From: Planctomycetota bacterium
GTDB lineage: Bacteria > Planctomycetota > Phycisphaerae > WQYP01
Reading direction: 5' to 3'
DNA: 34,837 bases
NCBI GenBank assembly: GCA_021805985.1
Contig: JAJZDN010000044.1
Coordinates: 1-34,837, forward strand
The position numbers and the translations under genes are program-made. Below the pieces are notes generated by a model that was not told the DNA's origin, did not search any database, and saw only the letters and a list, made by a program, of their open reading frames with translations. Below are positions 1 through 8,636 of this stretch, one piece after another. The number at the start of each line of letters is the position of its first letter. Within the stretch, counting starts at the first letter, position 1.

Positions 1-890
1 GCAAGGTCAATCTGGAGGCGATCGAGGCGCTGGGCCTGATGTACGTGACCCGCTGCGGGGCCGGCACTCTGGATGAACTGCTGGCGGAATTACCCAGCGA
101 TCAGTCGCCCGAACTGTGGGATCGCACAGGGCTGATGGAAATAGTCAAAGAGGGTAAACGGTATGTGATTGCCGGGGGACCGTGGCGGCAAGAGCGGGAC
201 CGACAGCGGCGTGAGGCCCGCATGACCAAGGCGGAAAGCGAACTTAAGGGAATGGCGGCGGTGGAGCGTAAGAAAGTCAGTGCGCAAAAACTGGCCAGTC
301 AGGTGGGGCGGATGCTGCAACGGCTTAAGGCCCACAAGTATTTCAATTACGCGGTGGATGAGAAAGGGCAGTTGCAATGGAGTCACCGTCAGGATTTAAT
401 CCACGCCGAAGCCCAACGCGACGGCCTTTATCTCCTGCGAACCAATGCCCCGGCCCCACAGATACCCGACGCGGGAGTGGTCGCACATTATAAGAACCTT
501 CAGGAAGTTGAAGACGCCTTCTGCCATTTGAAAGATTATTTGCGTGTACGGCCGGTATTTCATTACCGCCCTGATCGCGTGCGCAATCATGTGCGGATTT
601 GTTTTCTGGCCTACTGGCTAAGCGCCAAGCTCGGGGCCCAATGGCGGCTGAAAGGTCAGGCCATCGAAGTGCATAATTTGCTGCGGCAATTACAGACCAT
701 CCGGCTGGGGCGTCTGGAGGTGAACGGTAAAAGTCTGAAAATCAAGGTCACCCGCGTTCCCAAAGGCCTCAATGCCATTCTCGGTAAACTGGGGTTGCTG
801 GAACTCTTTGCCCAGCCGCCGGCTTGGGCGCCGGGTTGAATGTAGCAAGTGCATCACTGCGGAAAGGCCGTAAATCAATGCTTTTCGCTC
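1..890 (+). mobile_element. Right part of an IS1634/IS4-type insertion sequence (left end outside window)
   Basis: The element is recognised from its transposase reading frame, which is open from the first bases of the window. Downstream, a different gene (a secreted-protein remnant) resumes at about position 895, so the right end of the element should lie between 840 and 895. I could not fix the terminal inverted repeat because the left end is not in the window. The insertion appears to have removed the 5' part of the downstream gene. Confidence 0.6.
3..839 (+). CDS. IS1634/IS4-type DDE transposase, C-terminal part
   Basis: This is the C-terminal part of a DDE transposase; the frame is open at the left edge of the window, so the N-terminus and the two catalytic Asp residues lie outside. 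The segment carrying the catalytic Glu is visible around nt 488-535. It reads YKNLQEVEDAFCHLK, which fits the Y-(2)-R-(3)-E-(6)-K signature of IS4-group transposases, with Leu at the Arg position. It is followed by RPVFHYRPDRVRNHVR, typical of the IS1634 branch, where the helix after the Glu leads into a conserved HxxxCFLAY-like stretch. A basic, helical region with many Lys, Arg and Glu (about residues 50-105 of the visible part) precedes it. The reading frame is intact to the TGA, so the transposase may be functional. The family assignment rests on these motifs only. Confidence 0.8.
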   Translation, partial: KVNLEAIEALGLMYVTRCGAGTLDELLAELPSDQSPELWDRTGLMEIVKEGKRYVIAGGPWRQERDRQRREARMTKAESELKGMAAVERKKVSAQKLASQVGRMLQRLKAHKYFNYAVDEKGQLQWSHRQDLIHAEAQRDGLYLLRTNAPAPQIPDAGVVAHYKNLQEVEDAFCHLKDYLRVRPVFHYRPDRVRNHVRICFLAYWLSAKLGAQWRLKGQAIEVHNLLRQLQTIRLGRLEVNGKSLKIKVTRVPKGLNAILGKLGLLELFAQPPAWAPG

Positions 891-1439
891 ATGTCAGGGG
901 GAAGTCAGGATAATGCCGCCTTGGATGCGATTCGATGGTTCGCAATCAATCCATTGAATAATACTGTGCTGGCGCAAGGGATTTTAACCGATTCGAACAA
1001 TTCATTCTATTACGGCTCAATCGCCGTAAGTACTACCGGCGCTATCGTAATTGATTTTGCTGAAAGCGGTGCATCGCAGCACATCAGCACCTACCTCGCA
1101 ACCGGGACGTTCAACGGGACGAGCGTCGCGATGGGGACCCCGACGTTGTTGCGTGCCGGCACAGGGATCTATGTGCAGCAGAATTTGGCACCAGGTGCCG
1201 CAGCGCGTTGGGGAGATTACAGCACGGTTCAGGTTGACCCGAACAATCCCAGCGAATTCTAGAGATTCCAGGAATTGCCCAACGGTATCAATCAAAATCA
1301 ATGGGATACACAAATTACAGCCATTGACCCGCCCGGTGGTATCGGTGCGACGGTTCCGGAACCGGGCGTATTGTCGATTCGTCTACTGGGGGCCGCGCCG
1401 CTGCTGTTAACATTGCGGCGGCGCAAGGTTGGGAGTTAA
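849..1439 (+). pseudogene. C-terminal remnant of a PEP-CTERM exoprotein, IS-truncated and with a nonsense codon
   Basis: From about nt 895 the frame encodes the end of a conserved bacterial exoprotein. Its landmarks are SIAVSTTGAIVIDF, then RWGDYSTVQVDPNNPSEF, and after the stop WDTQITAI. In relatives SEF is normally followed by Trp and a continuing WGTQI stretch. Here the codon after SEF is TAG (1260-1262), one base from the Trp codon TGG, and the same frame stays open to TAA at 1437-1439. The distal part contains VPEP followed by a hydrophobic segment and RRRK, a PEP-CTERM anchor. The gene is therefore damaged twice: its 5' end is cut off by the insertion sequence, and an amber codon separates the body from its sorting tail. 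A start around 849 is not credible as an original start. The family role is unknown; relatives are secreted repeat proteins. Confidence 0.72.
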
Positions 1440-1582
1440 ATTAACATCCAGCCATGAAGGGAGTGCGCGTGGCGACACCGCGCCTGTAAAGTCTGCGCCT
1501 TGTGCCGCCGGCACCCTGTCGATCATCGCCTGAAGCCCCTTGACCACGCCGCCGTTTCTTGACGCCGAGTCCGTGTCCGCAT

Positions 1583-1648
1583 GATAAAAAGTGGTACAGG
1601 AATTGATAAAAAGTGGGACTTCCAATTCCATTGAAATAGTGTCATAGT
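1583..1648 (+). promoter_or_regulatory. Repeat/promoter module copy A (upstream of PEP-CTERM gene)
   Basis: Two near-identical boxes lie 22 bp apart: GATAAAAAGTGGTAC at 1583-1597 and GATAAAAAGTGGGACTT at 1605-1621. After 21 bases comes a -10-like CATAGT at 1643-1648. The arrangement (tandem boxes on one helical face, then a -10 hexamer at fixed distance) fits an activator-dependent promoter. The 30 bases upstream (1555-1582) resemble those upstream of copy F. Confidence 0.6.
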
Positions 1649-1809
1649 GTCCTTGTTGATAAAAGTCGTGTCTGGATTTTCGGGGCCGGGGCAAAACCCA
1701 AAACGTGGCCGCCTGCGGTGAAACAACGGAGACGATTAAATCAGTTTTGGCGTTGTCCCACTTTGTGTATTTGTTACGTTGTTGTTGTTTTGTTTCAGGA
1801 GTAAGAGAC
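1649..1809 (+). promoter_or_regulatory. Conserved 5' leader of PEP-CTERM gene, copy 1
   Basis: About 160 nt between the putative -10 box and the start codon are nearly duplicated at 11161-11325, upstream of a second PEP-CTERM gene. Shared blocks include GTGTCTGGATTTTCGGGGCC, GGGGCAAAACCCAAAACG, CCTGCGGTGAAACAA and ACGTTGT. The inverted pair ACAACG ... CGTTGT (about 1724-1757) could form a hairpin. I do not recognise a known riboswitch. It may simply reflect gene duplication, or it may be a structured leader. Confidence 0.45.
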
Positions 1810-3456
1810 ATGTTTTCATTCACTTTCAAGTCACAGCGGAGTATCGGAATTCTTTCGGCGGGAGCGGCGGCGGCTTTACTGCTGACCGGACTGGGCGTTT
1901 CCCATGCAGTGGCGAGTAATCTGCTATGGAATCCCGGCCAGAGTGCGACGGGGGGCACCAATGGCTCCGGCACGTGGAACGGCACCGCCAATTGGTACGA
2001 CTCAACCGCCGCCACCAATCCGGTCGCATGGGCCAATGGGGACGGGGCTTATTTCGGTGCCGGTACCGGCGGCAGCGGTGCCTATACTGTAACGTTGGGC
2101 AACAGCAGCGGTACCTACAGCACCACCAATCTGGGGGTTAATAATTCGGGTAACGCTTATGTGCTCGATGGCGGCGGTGGAACCATCTCCGGCAGCGGAG
2201 AGCTGTTGGCCAATGACAATTTTACGCTGCAACATGTCACCCTCAATGCGTATAAAACGATCGTAGTAAATAGCAACACCGGCACTACTGCCAGCACATT
2301 GAATATCAATAGTGGTGCTACCGTTACGATGGCCGGTGCCAGCAACCTGTTTCTTAGTGATGCGACCAGTGGTGCCAGCGGTACCACGGGGACGGTCAAT
2401 GTCAATGGAGGTTCGCTTACGGTACAGGCGATTACCGTTGCGGCCAATAGCATTAAACAGACCGGAACTTTAAATATTAACAGCGGCATGGTGACCACGA
2501 CCGCCATCGCCGGGATTACCAGCAAGAGCGCTACGACGGTAGGTTCTCCAACCGTGGTGAATCTCAACGGCGGTACCCTCAACACGACCTGGATTACCGC
2601 AACAAACCACGGCAACGTTGTCATGGATTTCAACGGCGGCACGTTGCAATCCCACAATAGCGGAGGAATTGGTGCTGCCAGCAGTGCCTATACAATCCCA
2701 ACGAATCTCAACGTGCAGGCCGGCGGTGCCATCATTGATTCCAATGGACACACGTATTGGCTCCAAACGCCGCTGCTGCACGATGCCGCTTTAGGCTCAA
2801 CACCGGATGGCGGCTTGACTGTTATGGACAGCAAGGCCACCGGTTCGCAGACGACTTCCTATGTAACGCTGCAGGGAGCCAACACCTATACCGGTGCAAC
2901 CGTGGTGCAAAGCGGCGGCAACCTGGTGTTGGCCGGGGCGGCGAGCGCTGCAAATTCCGCTGCACTCGCGGCGGCTTCGATTGCCAATAGTTCCGCGGTG
3001 ACGATCAATTCCGGCGGGGTACTGACGCTGGCCAACAATGCCGCAGCAACGCAGGTAAATGCTCTGAATATCCGCGGCGGCACTCTCACGTTCGAGTTGA
3101 ACAGCAGCCAGGCGCCGAGCTTGTCGATCGGCAGCGCCGCGAATGTCAGTGGCGTCAACAATATCAATATTTTTGCCCTTGCCGGCACGTCATCGTTTAC
3201 CTACGGCACGTATAATCTCATTACGGACAGTTTGGGCGGACTGTCCGGCGGAACCTTCCAATTCACAGGCGGCGGGCAGACCGCCGTAGCCGGGCCGCTC
3301 TCCGGCGGCAAGAGCTACCTGCTGACGTTGGGAAGCACCGATACAGCCGAAACATTGACTGTCAGTGCTGTGCCCGAGCCGGCCACCGTGGGCCTGTTTG
3401 CCATGGGAGGTGTTGCGCTGCTGCTGTTGGGGCGGAAACGTAAGGCCCAAATTTAA
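1810..3456 (+). CDS. PEP-CTERM protein with autotransporter-associated beta-strand repeats
   Basis: A secreted, probably cell-surface or matrix protein of 548 aa. I chose the ATG at 1810 because it follows CAGGAGTAAGAGAC (a good ribosome site) and begins a signal peptide (MFSFTFKSQRSIGIL, then an Ala/Leu-rich core ending near VASN). The mature part is rich in Gly, Ser, Thr and Asn, with beta-helix-like repeats. The block GANTYTGATVVQSGGNLVLAG is a typical autotransporter-associated beta-strand repeat. The C-terminus has VPEP, a hydrophobic helix and GRKRK, the PEP-CTERM signal cut by an exosortase-type enzyme (none is encoded here). It is a paralogue of the damaged gene at 11326: the leaders, signal peptides, TWN/TANW start of the mature domain and the TDTAETLTVSAVPEP end all match. 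A hairpin terminator follows at 3490. Its ligand or structural role is unknown. Confidence 0.85.
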   Translation: MFSFTFKSQRSIGILSAGAAAALLLTGLGVSHAVASNLLWNPGQSATGGTNGSGTWNGTANWYDSTAATNPVAWANGDGAYFGAGTGGSGAYTVTLGNSSGTYSTTNLGVNNSGNAYVLDGGGGTISGSGELLANDNFTLQHVTLNAYKTIVVNSNTGTTASTLNINSGATVTMAGASNLFLSDATSGASGTTGTVNVNGGSLTVQAITVAANSIKQTGTLNINSGMVTTTAIAGITSKSATTVGSPTVVNLNGGTLNTTWITATNHGNVVMDFNGGTLQSHNSGGIGAASSAYTIPTNLNVQAGGAIIDSNGHTYWLQTPLLHDAALGSTPDGGLTVMDSKATGSQTTSYVTLQGANTYTGATVVQSGGNLVLAGAASAANSAALAAASIANSSAVTINSGGVLTLANNAAATQVNALNIRGGTLTFELNSSQAPSLSIGSAANVSGVNNINIFALAGTSSFTYGTYNLITDSLGGLSGGTFQFTGGGQTAVAGPLSGGKSYLLTLGSTDTAETLTVSAVPEPATVGLFAMGGVALLLLGRKRKAQI

Positions 3457-3489
3457 TTGCAACACAGTTACAATGTATCGCAGAAGTGC

Positions 3490-3525
3490 AAGAAGGCCGC
3501 GAGAGTTCATGGCCTTCTTTTTTTT
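3490..3525 (+). terminator. Rho-independent terminator after PEP-CTERM gene
   Basis: AAGAAGGCC (3490-3498) pairs perfectly with GGCCTTCTT (3511-3519) around a 12-base loop and runs into a tract of eight or more T. It lies 34 bp after the TAA at 3456 and would isolate the PEP-CTERM gene from the GH3 gene. Confidence 0.88.
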
Positions 3526-3613
3526 CAGTGTAAATTTTTGGCGGCACACGAATGTCGGCCCGAACATTTGCAAATGCAACGCAACAGGAAATAGAATTTG
3601 GCCCGCACGGCGT

Positions 3614-3625
3614 CCGTGGCCACGG
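3614..3625. promoter_or_regulatory. 12-bp perfect palindrome upstream of GH3 gene
   Basis: CCGTGGCCACGG is a perfect 12-bp palindrome 35 bp before the GH3 start codon, in a gap with no other recognised control signal. It could be an operator. A chance GC-rich palindrome is equally possible. Confidence 0.2.
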
Positions 3626-3660
3626 CCAAATTGATAGATCATCCAGGAGTTTACGTTCTT

Positions 3661-6438
3661 ATGCGTTTTAAATCCTCTATAGTTTTTCGCGATTCTTCCC
3701 GGATCGCCGCACTGGCGATCAGCATTGCCGCATCGATGGCATTTCTCCGCTTAACCACCGCAGCCAACCTGATGGGCAACCCTGATGGATCCGCCAAGGT
3801 CGGAGCAACCGTCGCGCGGCCGACCCTCGCCGGTGAATATTCGCCCATTGGTCTGTCGCCTGCGCAGATCAATGCGCAGGCACAACGTCTGCTGGAGAAA
3901 ATGACGCTGCCGGAAAAAGTGGCCCTGCTTTCCGGATACCGTCCCGCCAAGGCGACACATTCCATCCCGCGGCTTGGTATTCCCGCCATTCATGTCAGCG
4001 ACGCCACTCTGGGCGTGGTAGATTGGGGCAGGTCTACGGCTTATCCGGCAGCGCCTTGTTTGACCGCGGCATGGAATCGACACCTGGTTTACCGCGAGGG
4101 GCGGCACATCGGGATTGATGCGCGGGCCAAACACGTGGGAATGTTGCTGGGGCCGGGGGTCAATATTCTCCGGGAGCCGCAGAACGGGCGCAGTTTTGAA
4201 TACATCGGCGGAGAAGATCCATTTTTAGCGGCACAACTGGTAGTGCCCTATGTGCGAGGGCTGCAGTCGGAAGATGTCGTGGCATGTACCAAGCACTTTG
4301 TGGGCAATGAAATTGAAACCCAGCGCCCCAGCATCAATTGCATTATCAGCCGCCGCGCGCTGGAGGAAATTTATCTGCCGCCATTCCGTGCTGCGGTGCG
4401 ACAGGGGCATACCTGGATGATTATGGCGGCCTGCAATCGTATCAACGGTGAATACGGCTCGGAAAGTCATTTTCTACTGACGAATATCCTGCGTGATAAT
4501 TGGGGATTCCAAGGTGTCACCCGATCGGATGCGGGATGTGTCTACAGCACGCAGGGGAATCTTCGCGCGGGGCTGAATATGGAAATGCCGAAGACCAATA
4601 AATATTCGTTACCGGCCATAAGCAGTCTGTTGAACCATCACAAGATTTCTATCGCATTGATTAACCGCCGGGTACTGCCAATTCTTCGCATGATTGTCGC
4701 GATGGGTTTTAATGATTCCGCCAATCCATTTAAACACCTGCCGGCGGATACCGCGGGCGATACCGCTGTGGTCAATGACATCGCGGCGGAGGGGACGGTG
4801 CTGTTGAAGAATCGTGATCACATTCTCCCGCTCAATCCGGCACGGCAAATTCAAGTGGTATTCATCGGGCCTTGGGCCACGCGCGTTGTAACCGGCGGCG
4901 GCGGCAGTTCCCATGTCCCACCTTCCGTGGTTCCGTCATTAACTTTATTTAACGCAGTCAAACAGGTGGCGGGCCCCAATGTTCATCTGGCCGCCGTGCC
5001 ATGGGACGACACGTACAAACAATTCTGGGGCCGTGGAGTGCTCACCACGCCGGATGGGCGGCCCGGAGTCGTGGCGGATTATTATGGCAATGGCCGCTTC
5101 AAGGGAAAACCACAGCACGTGCAACAGCAAAATATCTCCCTGAACCCACCCACGGCGTTAAGCCGCAATACTTCGGATGGCCCGCGTAACAGCCGCGCTG
5201 CGAATCTCATTCAAGTGCTTACCAGAATGACGCATCAGGCCCATATCGGCAAAAAGCCAATCAGTGTGATATGGAAAGCGGCAATTCATCCCACCCGCAC
5301 GGGCGCTTACAGTTTTATCTGCGCCGTCAATGGTTCGGCAGAGGTTTATTTGAATGGTCGAAGGATTATTGATTTGTGGCTGCCGTTCTGGCAAAGACCT
5401 TTCCATCCACTTAAAGGGGCTTTGACAACCGTGCGCCTTCACGCCGGAAAAACGTATCAGATTCGCGTGGTGTACCGCAGCTTTATTAACAAACCCGCGA
5501 TCATCGGCTTTGGCTGGGTGCCAAGGAAAGCGGTGCATTTTTTTACCTCAACCCAACGCCGCATGATTCGCCATGCCGGTGCGGTCATTGCCTGCATGGG
5601 ATTTAATCAGACCATCCAACGGGAACAGGCCGACAGGCCTTATAACCTTACGGGTCCGCAGAACGAATATCTGCGCGACGCTTCTCTATTGAATCCACAT
5701 ACCATCGCAGTGGTTTATGCCGGGGCAGGCGTAGGCATGGAAAAATGGATCCATCATGTGGCGGCCCTGTTATGGGGATGGTATCCGGGACAGACCGGTA
5801 ATATGTCAATTGCTAAAATAATTTTTGGAAAAATTGATCCCAGCGGCCATCTGCCTGACTCGTTCAGTCGTTATGCGCGCGATGAGGCTGCTTATCACCA
5901 TTTTCCGGGTTATCCCGGCGTATTCAACCACCGCTGGTATGCCGAGCCGCGTTATGCTGGTTTTCCCGATGGGGCCGCCGCGCGTTGTAAATTTGTGGAG
6001 GGTATTTATGTCGGCTATCGCTGGTACGATTACAAGCATATCCGTCCTTTGTTTCCCTTCGGATTTGGACTTTCTTATTCGACCTTTTCACTTCGTGATC
6101 TGACCGTGCGTTCCCGTGGGGCCGGTCCGCAGCGGATGATCACGGTGCATGTAACGGTAACCAATACCGGGCGACGCGCCGGTGCGCAAGTCGTCCAGTT
6201 ATATGTGCATCCGCCACAGGGCGGAACAACCAATCGGGTGGTTCAAAAACTCGAAGGCTTCCAACGTGTGGAGTTGAATCCCGGTCAAAGTCGGACTGTG
6301 GCGATGCTATTGAACTGGAGGGCATTTGCCTGTTTTAACAGCCGAACCAATGCGTGGGTCGTGCCGCCCGGTCATTACACCATCGCCGTGGGAACCTCCA
6401 GCCGCGATGAACCCTTGCGCCAGGTTGTCCGCCCATAA
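3661..6438 (+). CDS. Secreted GH3 family glycosidase with inserted PA14 domain
   Basis: An exo-acting beta-glycosidase (beta-glucosidase or related) of 925 aa. The ATG at 3661 is chosen because AGGAG precedes it and it opens a signal peptide with a basic start and a hydrophobic core (AALAISIAASMAF). The order is GH3 N-terminal barrel (about 55-350), GH3 C-terminal alpha/beta domain, PA14 carbohydrate-binding insert (about 470-620, DYYGNGRF to VYLNGRRI), the rest of the C-domain, and a fibronectin-like domain (about 825-915). Visible active-site features are KHF at 211-213 with the following NEIETQR, and the nucleophile Asp290 in RSDAG, where most GH3 enzymes have SDWG. The substrate-contact stretch is SDATLGV rather than the common DGPxGV. 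PA14-type GH3 enzymes act on beta-glucosides and other oligosaccharides; the substrate cannot be fixed. It lies between two PEP-CTERM/prepilin units and is not obviously in an operon. Confidence 0.88.
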   Translation: MRFKSSIVFRDSSRIAALAISIAASMAFLRLTTAANLMGNPDGSAKVGATVARPTLAGEYSPIGLSPAQINAQAQRLLEKMTLPEKVALLSGYRPAKATHSIPRLGIPAIHVSDATLGVVDWGRSTAYPAAPCLTAAWNRHLVYREGRHIGIDARAKHVGMLLGPGVNILREPQNGRSFEYIGGEDPFLAAQLVVPYVRGLQSEDVVACTKHFVGNEIETQRPSINCIISRRALEEIYLPPFRAAVRQGHTWMIMAACNRINGEYGSESHFLLTNILRDNWGFQGVTRSDAGCVYSTQGNLRAGLNMEMPKTNKYSLPAISSLLNHHKISIALINRRVLPILRMIVAMGFNDSANPFKHLPADTAGDTAVVNDIAAEGTVLLKNRDHILPLNPARQIQVVFIGPWATRVVTGGGGSSHVPPSVVPSLTLFNAVKQVAGPNVHLAAVPWDDTYKQFWGRGVLTTPDGRPGVVADYYGNGRFKGKPQHVQQQNISLNPPTALSRNTSDGPRNSRAANLIQVLTRMTHQAHIGKKPISVIWKAAIHPTRTGAYSFICAVNGSAEVYLNGRRIIDLWLPFWQRPFHPLKGALTTVRLHAGKTYQIRVVYRSFINKPAIIGFGWVPRKAVHFFTSTQRRMIRHAGAVIACMGFNQTIQREQADRPYNLTGPQNEYLRDASLLNPHTIAVVYAGAGVGMEKWIHHVAALLWGWYPGQTGNMSIAKIIFGKIDPSGHLPDSFSRYARDEAAYHHFPGYPGVFNHRWYAEPRYAGFPDGAAARCKFVEGIYVGYRWYDYKHIRPLFPFGFGLSYSTFSLRDLTVRSRGAGPQRMITVHVTVTNTGRRAGAQVVQLYVHPPQGGTTNRVVQKLEGFQRVELNPGQSRTVAMLLNWRAFACFNSRTNAWVVPPGHYTIAVGTSSRDEPLRQVVRP

Positions 6439-6506
6439 CATGAGCCAACGTGGCCGAAATAGTGCTTGATCCGCTGCCACATTGCGGCTGATGCAGGCAT
6501 TAAATT

Positions 6507-6571
6507 GATTAAAAGTGGTACAAACTTTGATAAAAAATGAGACTTCCATTTCAGATACAAAGGTCTATAGT
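6507..6571 (+). promoter_or_regulatory. Repeat/promoter module copy B (upstream of prepilin gene)
   Basis: Box 1 is GATTAAAAGTGGTAC at 6507-6521 and box 2 is GATAAAAAATGAGACTT at 6529-6545, 22 bp apart. TATAGT at 6566-6571 follows after exactly 20 bases. The leader after the -10 contains ATAGCAAATTGG, also found after copy E, so two prepilin-type genes share both promoter and early leader. The start codon is 143 bp downstream of the -10. Confidence 0.62.
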
Positions 6572-6713
6572 CATGTATAGCAAATTGGCGCGTTGGTGCT
6601 CATGATTGTCGAATCGGACAACTTGTTTGAAAAGGTAAGTTATCGCAGCACCGGGCGTTCTGGTCGGTCCTGTTGCAGTCCATGATGCCTGAGGTTCTAA
6701 AAGGAGTGTCTTT

Positions 6714-7757
6714 ATGAATCGTTACATATTCAAGAATGTTTCAGATGCCTATCGTTCGATGCAGCGGCGGAGTTTGAGAGAAAACCAAAGCGCGCGGGCA
6801 GGTCTGCGCCAGGCCTCGAGGAAGGGATTTACCCTCATTGAATTGCTGGTGGTAATATCCATCATCGCGCTTTTGATCAGCCTGCTTTTACCCGCCCTGG
6901 CCCGCGCGAAGTATGTGGCGGAGCAAGTTGTTTGTTCGTCAAACTTGCGGCAGTTGGGGCTGGCCATGCACGAATACGCCAATGAATACAATGGTACCTA
7001 TCCCCTCAATGCCTCGTTTATGAATCCGATGGGTGGATTTCGGTGGCCAGTAGCTCCGGCTGTATATCCCGGTTGGGGATTTGCGATGCTTTACAACGAA
7101 TCCTTTGGTATTCGGGGCGGCAGTATGATTCCCACAACAATTCGCCCGGGAATTTTGACCCCCAACCTGAAGGGCATTTCCCTGCTTTTCTCCACGCAAC
7201 CCGGAGTGATCAGCCAGCCGGATCAGGTAATCGCCAGCGGCCCTAGATCCTTTTTTGTTCCTACCACGGGATATTTGAAACAATGGAATTTTTCCTCCGG
7301 CTATTGTTATTGGGTGGATCGTGGAACGGGCGGCAATGTTCCGCTGGGCCACAATTCCAGCACCGTCGGATCGGGCATCCCTCAGGGGTATAGTGCGGCA
7401 TACGATCTTTCAGCTATCATTAACCAGCCCACAAGGATCACCTCATGGTCCTATTTTAATACCAATACCTCGCACATGCCCGCGGAAAACGCTTTGGCAG
7501 GTCCGGGTGCGATATTAGCTTCGGACATTGCAGTGATGACCGATCCGTCAGGCACGATGGGGCAAATGGCAAACTGGGGTCCTGTTGGCGGTGCTCTCTC
7601 GGGATTAGCCCCGGTTTCCAACCACGTGGATATTCCCAATAACAACTATCTGCCGGAAGGTGTCCATGATCTGTACAATGATGGATCTGTATCATGGCAA
7701 GGAATGGCCAAAGTAAAAGTTCATTACTACAACGGCTATAATTATTACGCTTGGTAA
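6714..7757 (+). CDS. Prepilin-like protein with N-terminal cleavage/methylation motif
   Basis: A 347-aa protein of the type II secretion/pseudopilin-like class expanded in planctomycetes. The ATG at 6714 follows AAAAGGAGTGTCTTT. A 37-residue basic leader precedes [20 protein letters not shown], where a prepilin peptidase would cut after the Gly and methylate the Phe; the hydrophobic helix ends at LPALARAK. The large C-terminal part is shared with the genes at 8637 and 32752: [21 protein letters not shown]-like, then [10 protein letters not shown], and near the end NDGSVSW. That last motif resembles, but does not match, the H-X9-DG domain found in many planctomycete prepilin-like proteins. The likely location is the envelope or surface; the precise role is unknown. 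It has its own module-B promoter. No downstream terminator was seen. Confidence 0.85.
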   Translation: MNRYIFKNVSDAYRSMQRRSLRENQSARAGLRQASRKGFTLIELLVVISIIALLISLLLPALARAKYVAEQVVCSSNLRQLGLAMHEYANEYNGTYPLNASFMNPMGGFRWPVAPAVYPGWGFAMLYNESFGIRGGSMIPTTIRPGILTPNLKGISLLFSTQPGVISQPDQVIASGPRSFFVPTTGYLKQWNFSSGYCYWVDRGTGGNVPLGHNSSTVGSGIPQGYSAAYDLSAIINQPTRITSWSYFNTNTSHMPAENALAGPGAILASDIAVMTDPSGTMGQMANWGPVGGALSGLAPVSNHVDIPNNNYLPEGVHDLYNDGSVSWQGMAKVKVHYYNGYNYYAW

Positions 7758-7962
7758 ATCACAGCGCCCAGGCAATGGCATTCCGTCGGTCCGTCATTGC
7801 TGAGATAGCCGGAAGTAAATTCTCGTTTCGGAAGTCAAATCCGGTTGAATGTTTTTTCTCCGAGGTGAAAATTGAGCATGGTGATGGCTTGTACCCCACC
7901 GACTGCGTAATGCGACAATCGTTGATGAAGGCTTGCTCTCGAGCTGGCGCGCCGAGGTTGAA

Positions 7963-8322
7963 ATGTCCGGATCCTTTCTTCCAGTTTCGCTTGGCCGCAA
8001 TATCCTGGCGGTTATTCTTTCCTGCATTTCAGTTCTTTTAACTTTGACGGCGACCGTTGCGGCAAGTCCAAGAGTAATTTCTGTCTGGCCTGCGTTTGTT
8101 TTCTTTGCGCGTGATGACAAAACTGTACACCATCAGGTTGCCGGACAATTTTACGCGGCGCTGCGACGCGATGGTGTGCCCGTTAAGCTTGTTGAGTTCA
8201 AGCATGGCAAGCATGGTTTTGGCTTGGGAAGGAAAGGTACGGATACCACGCAATGGCCCCGCGATTGTTTCCGCTGGCTCAAGCAAATAAATGTTCTCTC
8301 GCACTACGGCCTCAGGTGGTAA
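7963..8322 (+). pseudogene. Deletion remnant of an exported alpha/beta-hydrolase (esterase)
   Basis: The ATG at 7963 (after GAGGTTGAA) begins a plausible signal peptide (RNILAVILSCISVLLTLTATVAA). About ten residues later the sequence jumps into the last ~70 residues of an acetyl-esterase/lipase-type alpha/beta-hydrolase. That tail carries the Asp region (FFARDDKTV), a helix (FYAALRRDGVPVKLVEF), the catalytic His region (HGKHGFGL) and the final QWPRDCFRWL. The nucleophile GxSxG and the oxyanion-hole region are absent. Normal members of this family are about 270-320 aa; this frame is 119 aa. The simplest reading is an internal in-frame deletion that fused a secretion signal to the C-terminus. 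No activity is expected. Such esterases usually de-acetylate plant polysaccharides, which fits the neighbouring GH3 enzymes. Confidence 0.65.
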
Positions 8323-8636
8323 ACCAGCAGACTCATGGAGCGTCCTGCCCCGGCCCTTGGTACCTTGGCCGAGTCCGAGATGGGAATATAAAAAACCCTG
8401 GAGGAGAAGGCCTCGATGTGCCTCCTGTGGTTTATTTCCTTGCGATAATAATTGGTACAGCTTTGATAAAAAGTGGGACTTCAATACAGGGAAAAAATAT
8501 GTATGGTCTACTTAATAGACATGGTGCTCGCCGGCACATCCGGTCGGCGAGTCAATGAGTCGGATTAACCGCCGCCGCCCGGGGTTTGTCGAGTGACTTT
8601 CTTGGCTCAGCGGCACATTCAGAACAGGAGAAGTTT
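8323..8636. other. Intergenic region between esterase remnant and prepilin pseudogene
   Basis: No gene is recognised in these 314 bases. The stretch holds promoter-like module copy C (8444-8507) and a GC-rich leader ending in ACAGGAGAAGTTT, the ribosome site of the prepilin pseudogene at 8637. Confidence 0.6.
8444..8507 (+). promoter_or_regulatory. Repeat/promoter module copy C (upstream of prepilin pseudogene)
   Basis: Box 1 is a weaker GATAATAATTGGTAC (8444-8458). Box 2 is GATAAAAAGTGGGACTT (8465-8481), 21 bp on. TATGGT at 8502-8507 follows after exactly 20 bases. Confidence 0.6.

Noticed and set aside
1583-1648. Sigma-54 promoters upstream of PEP-CTERM genes (TGGCAC-N5-TTGC)
   Set aside because: TGGTAC or TGGCAC is present in box 1, but the TTGC element is not found at the required distance in any copy, whereas a TATAGT hexamer at fixed distance is.
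1649-1809. c-di-GMP or cobalamin riboswitch in the PEP-CTERM leader
   Set aside because: GGGGCAAAACCC superficially recalls part of the c-di-GMP-I core, but the other conserved blocks are absent and in the wrong order.
1407-2036. Minus-strand open frames opposite PEP-CTERM and GH3 genes (for example 1407-2036, 2157-2657)
   Set aside because: They mirror codon patterns of the + strand genes, have no ribosome sites or domains, and span the promoter and start of a real gene.
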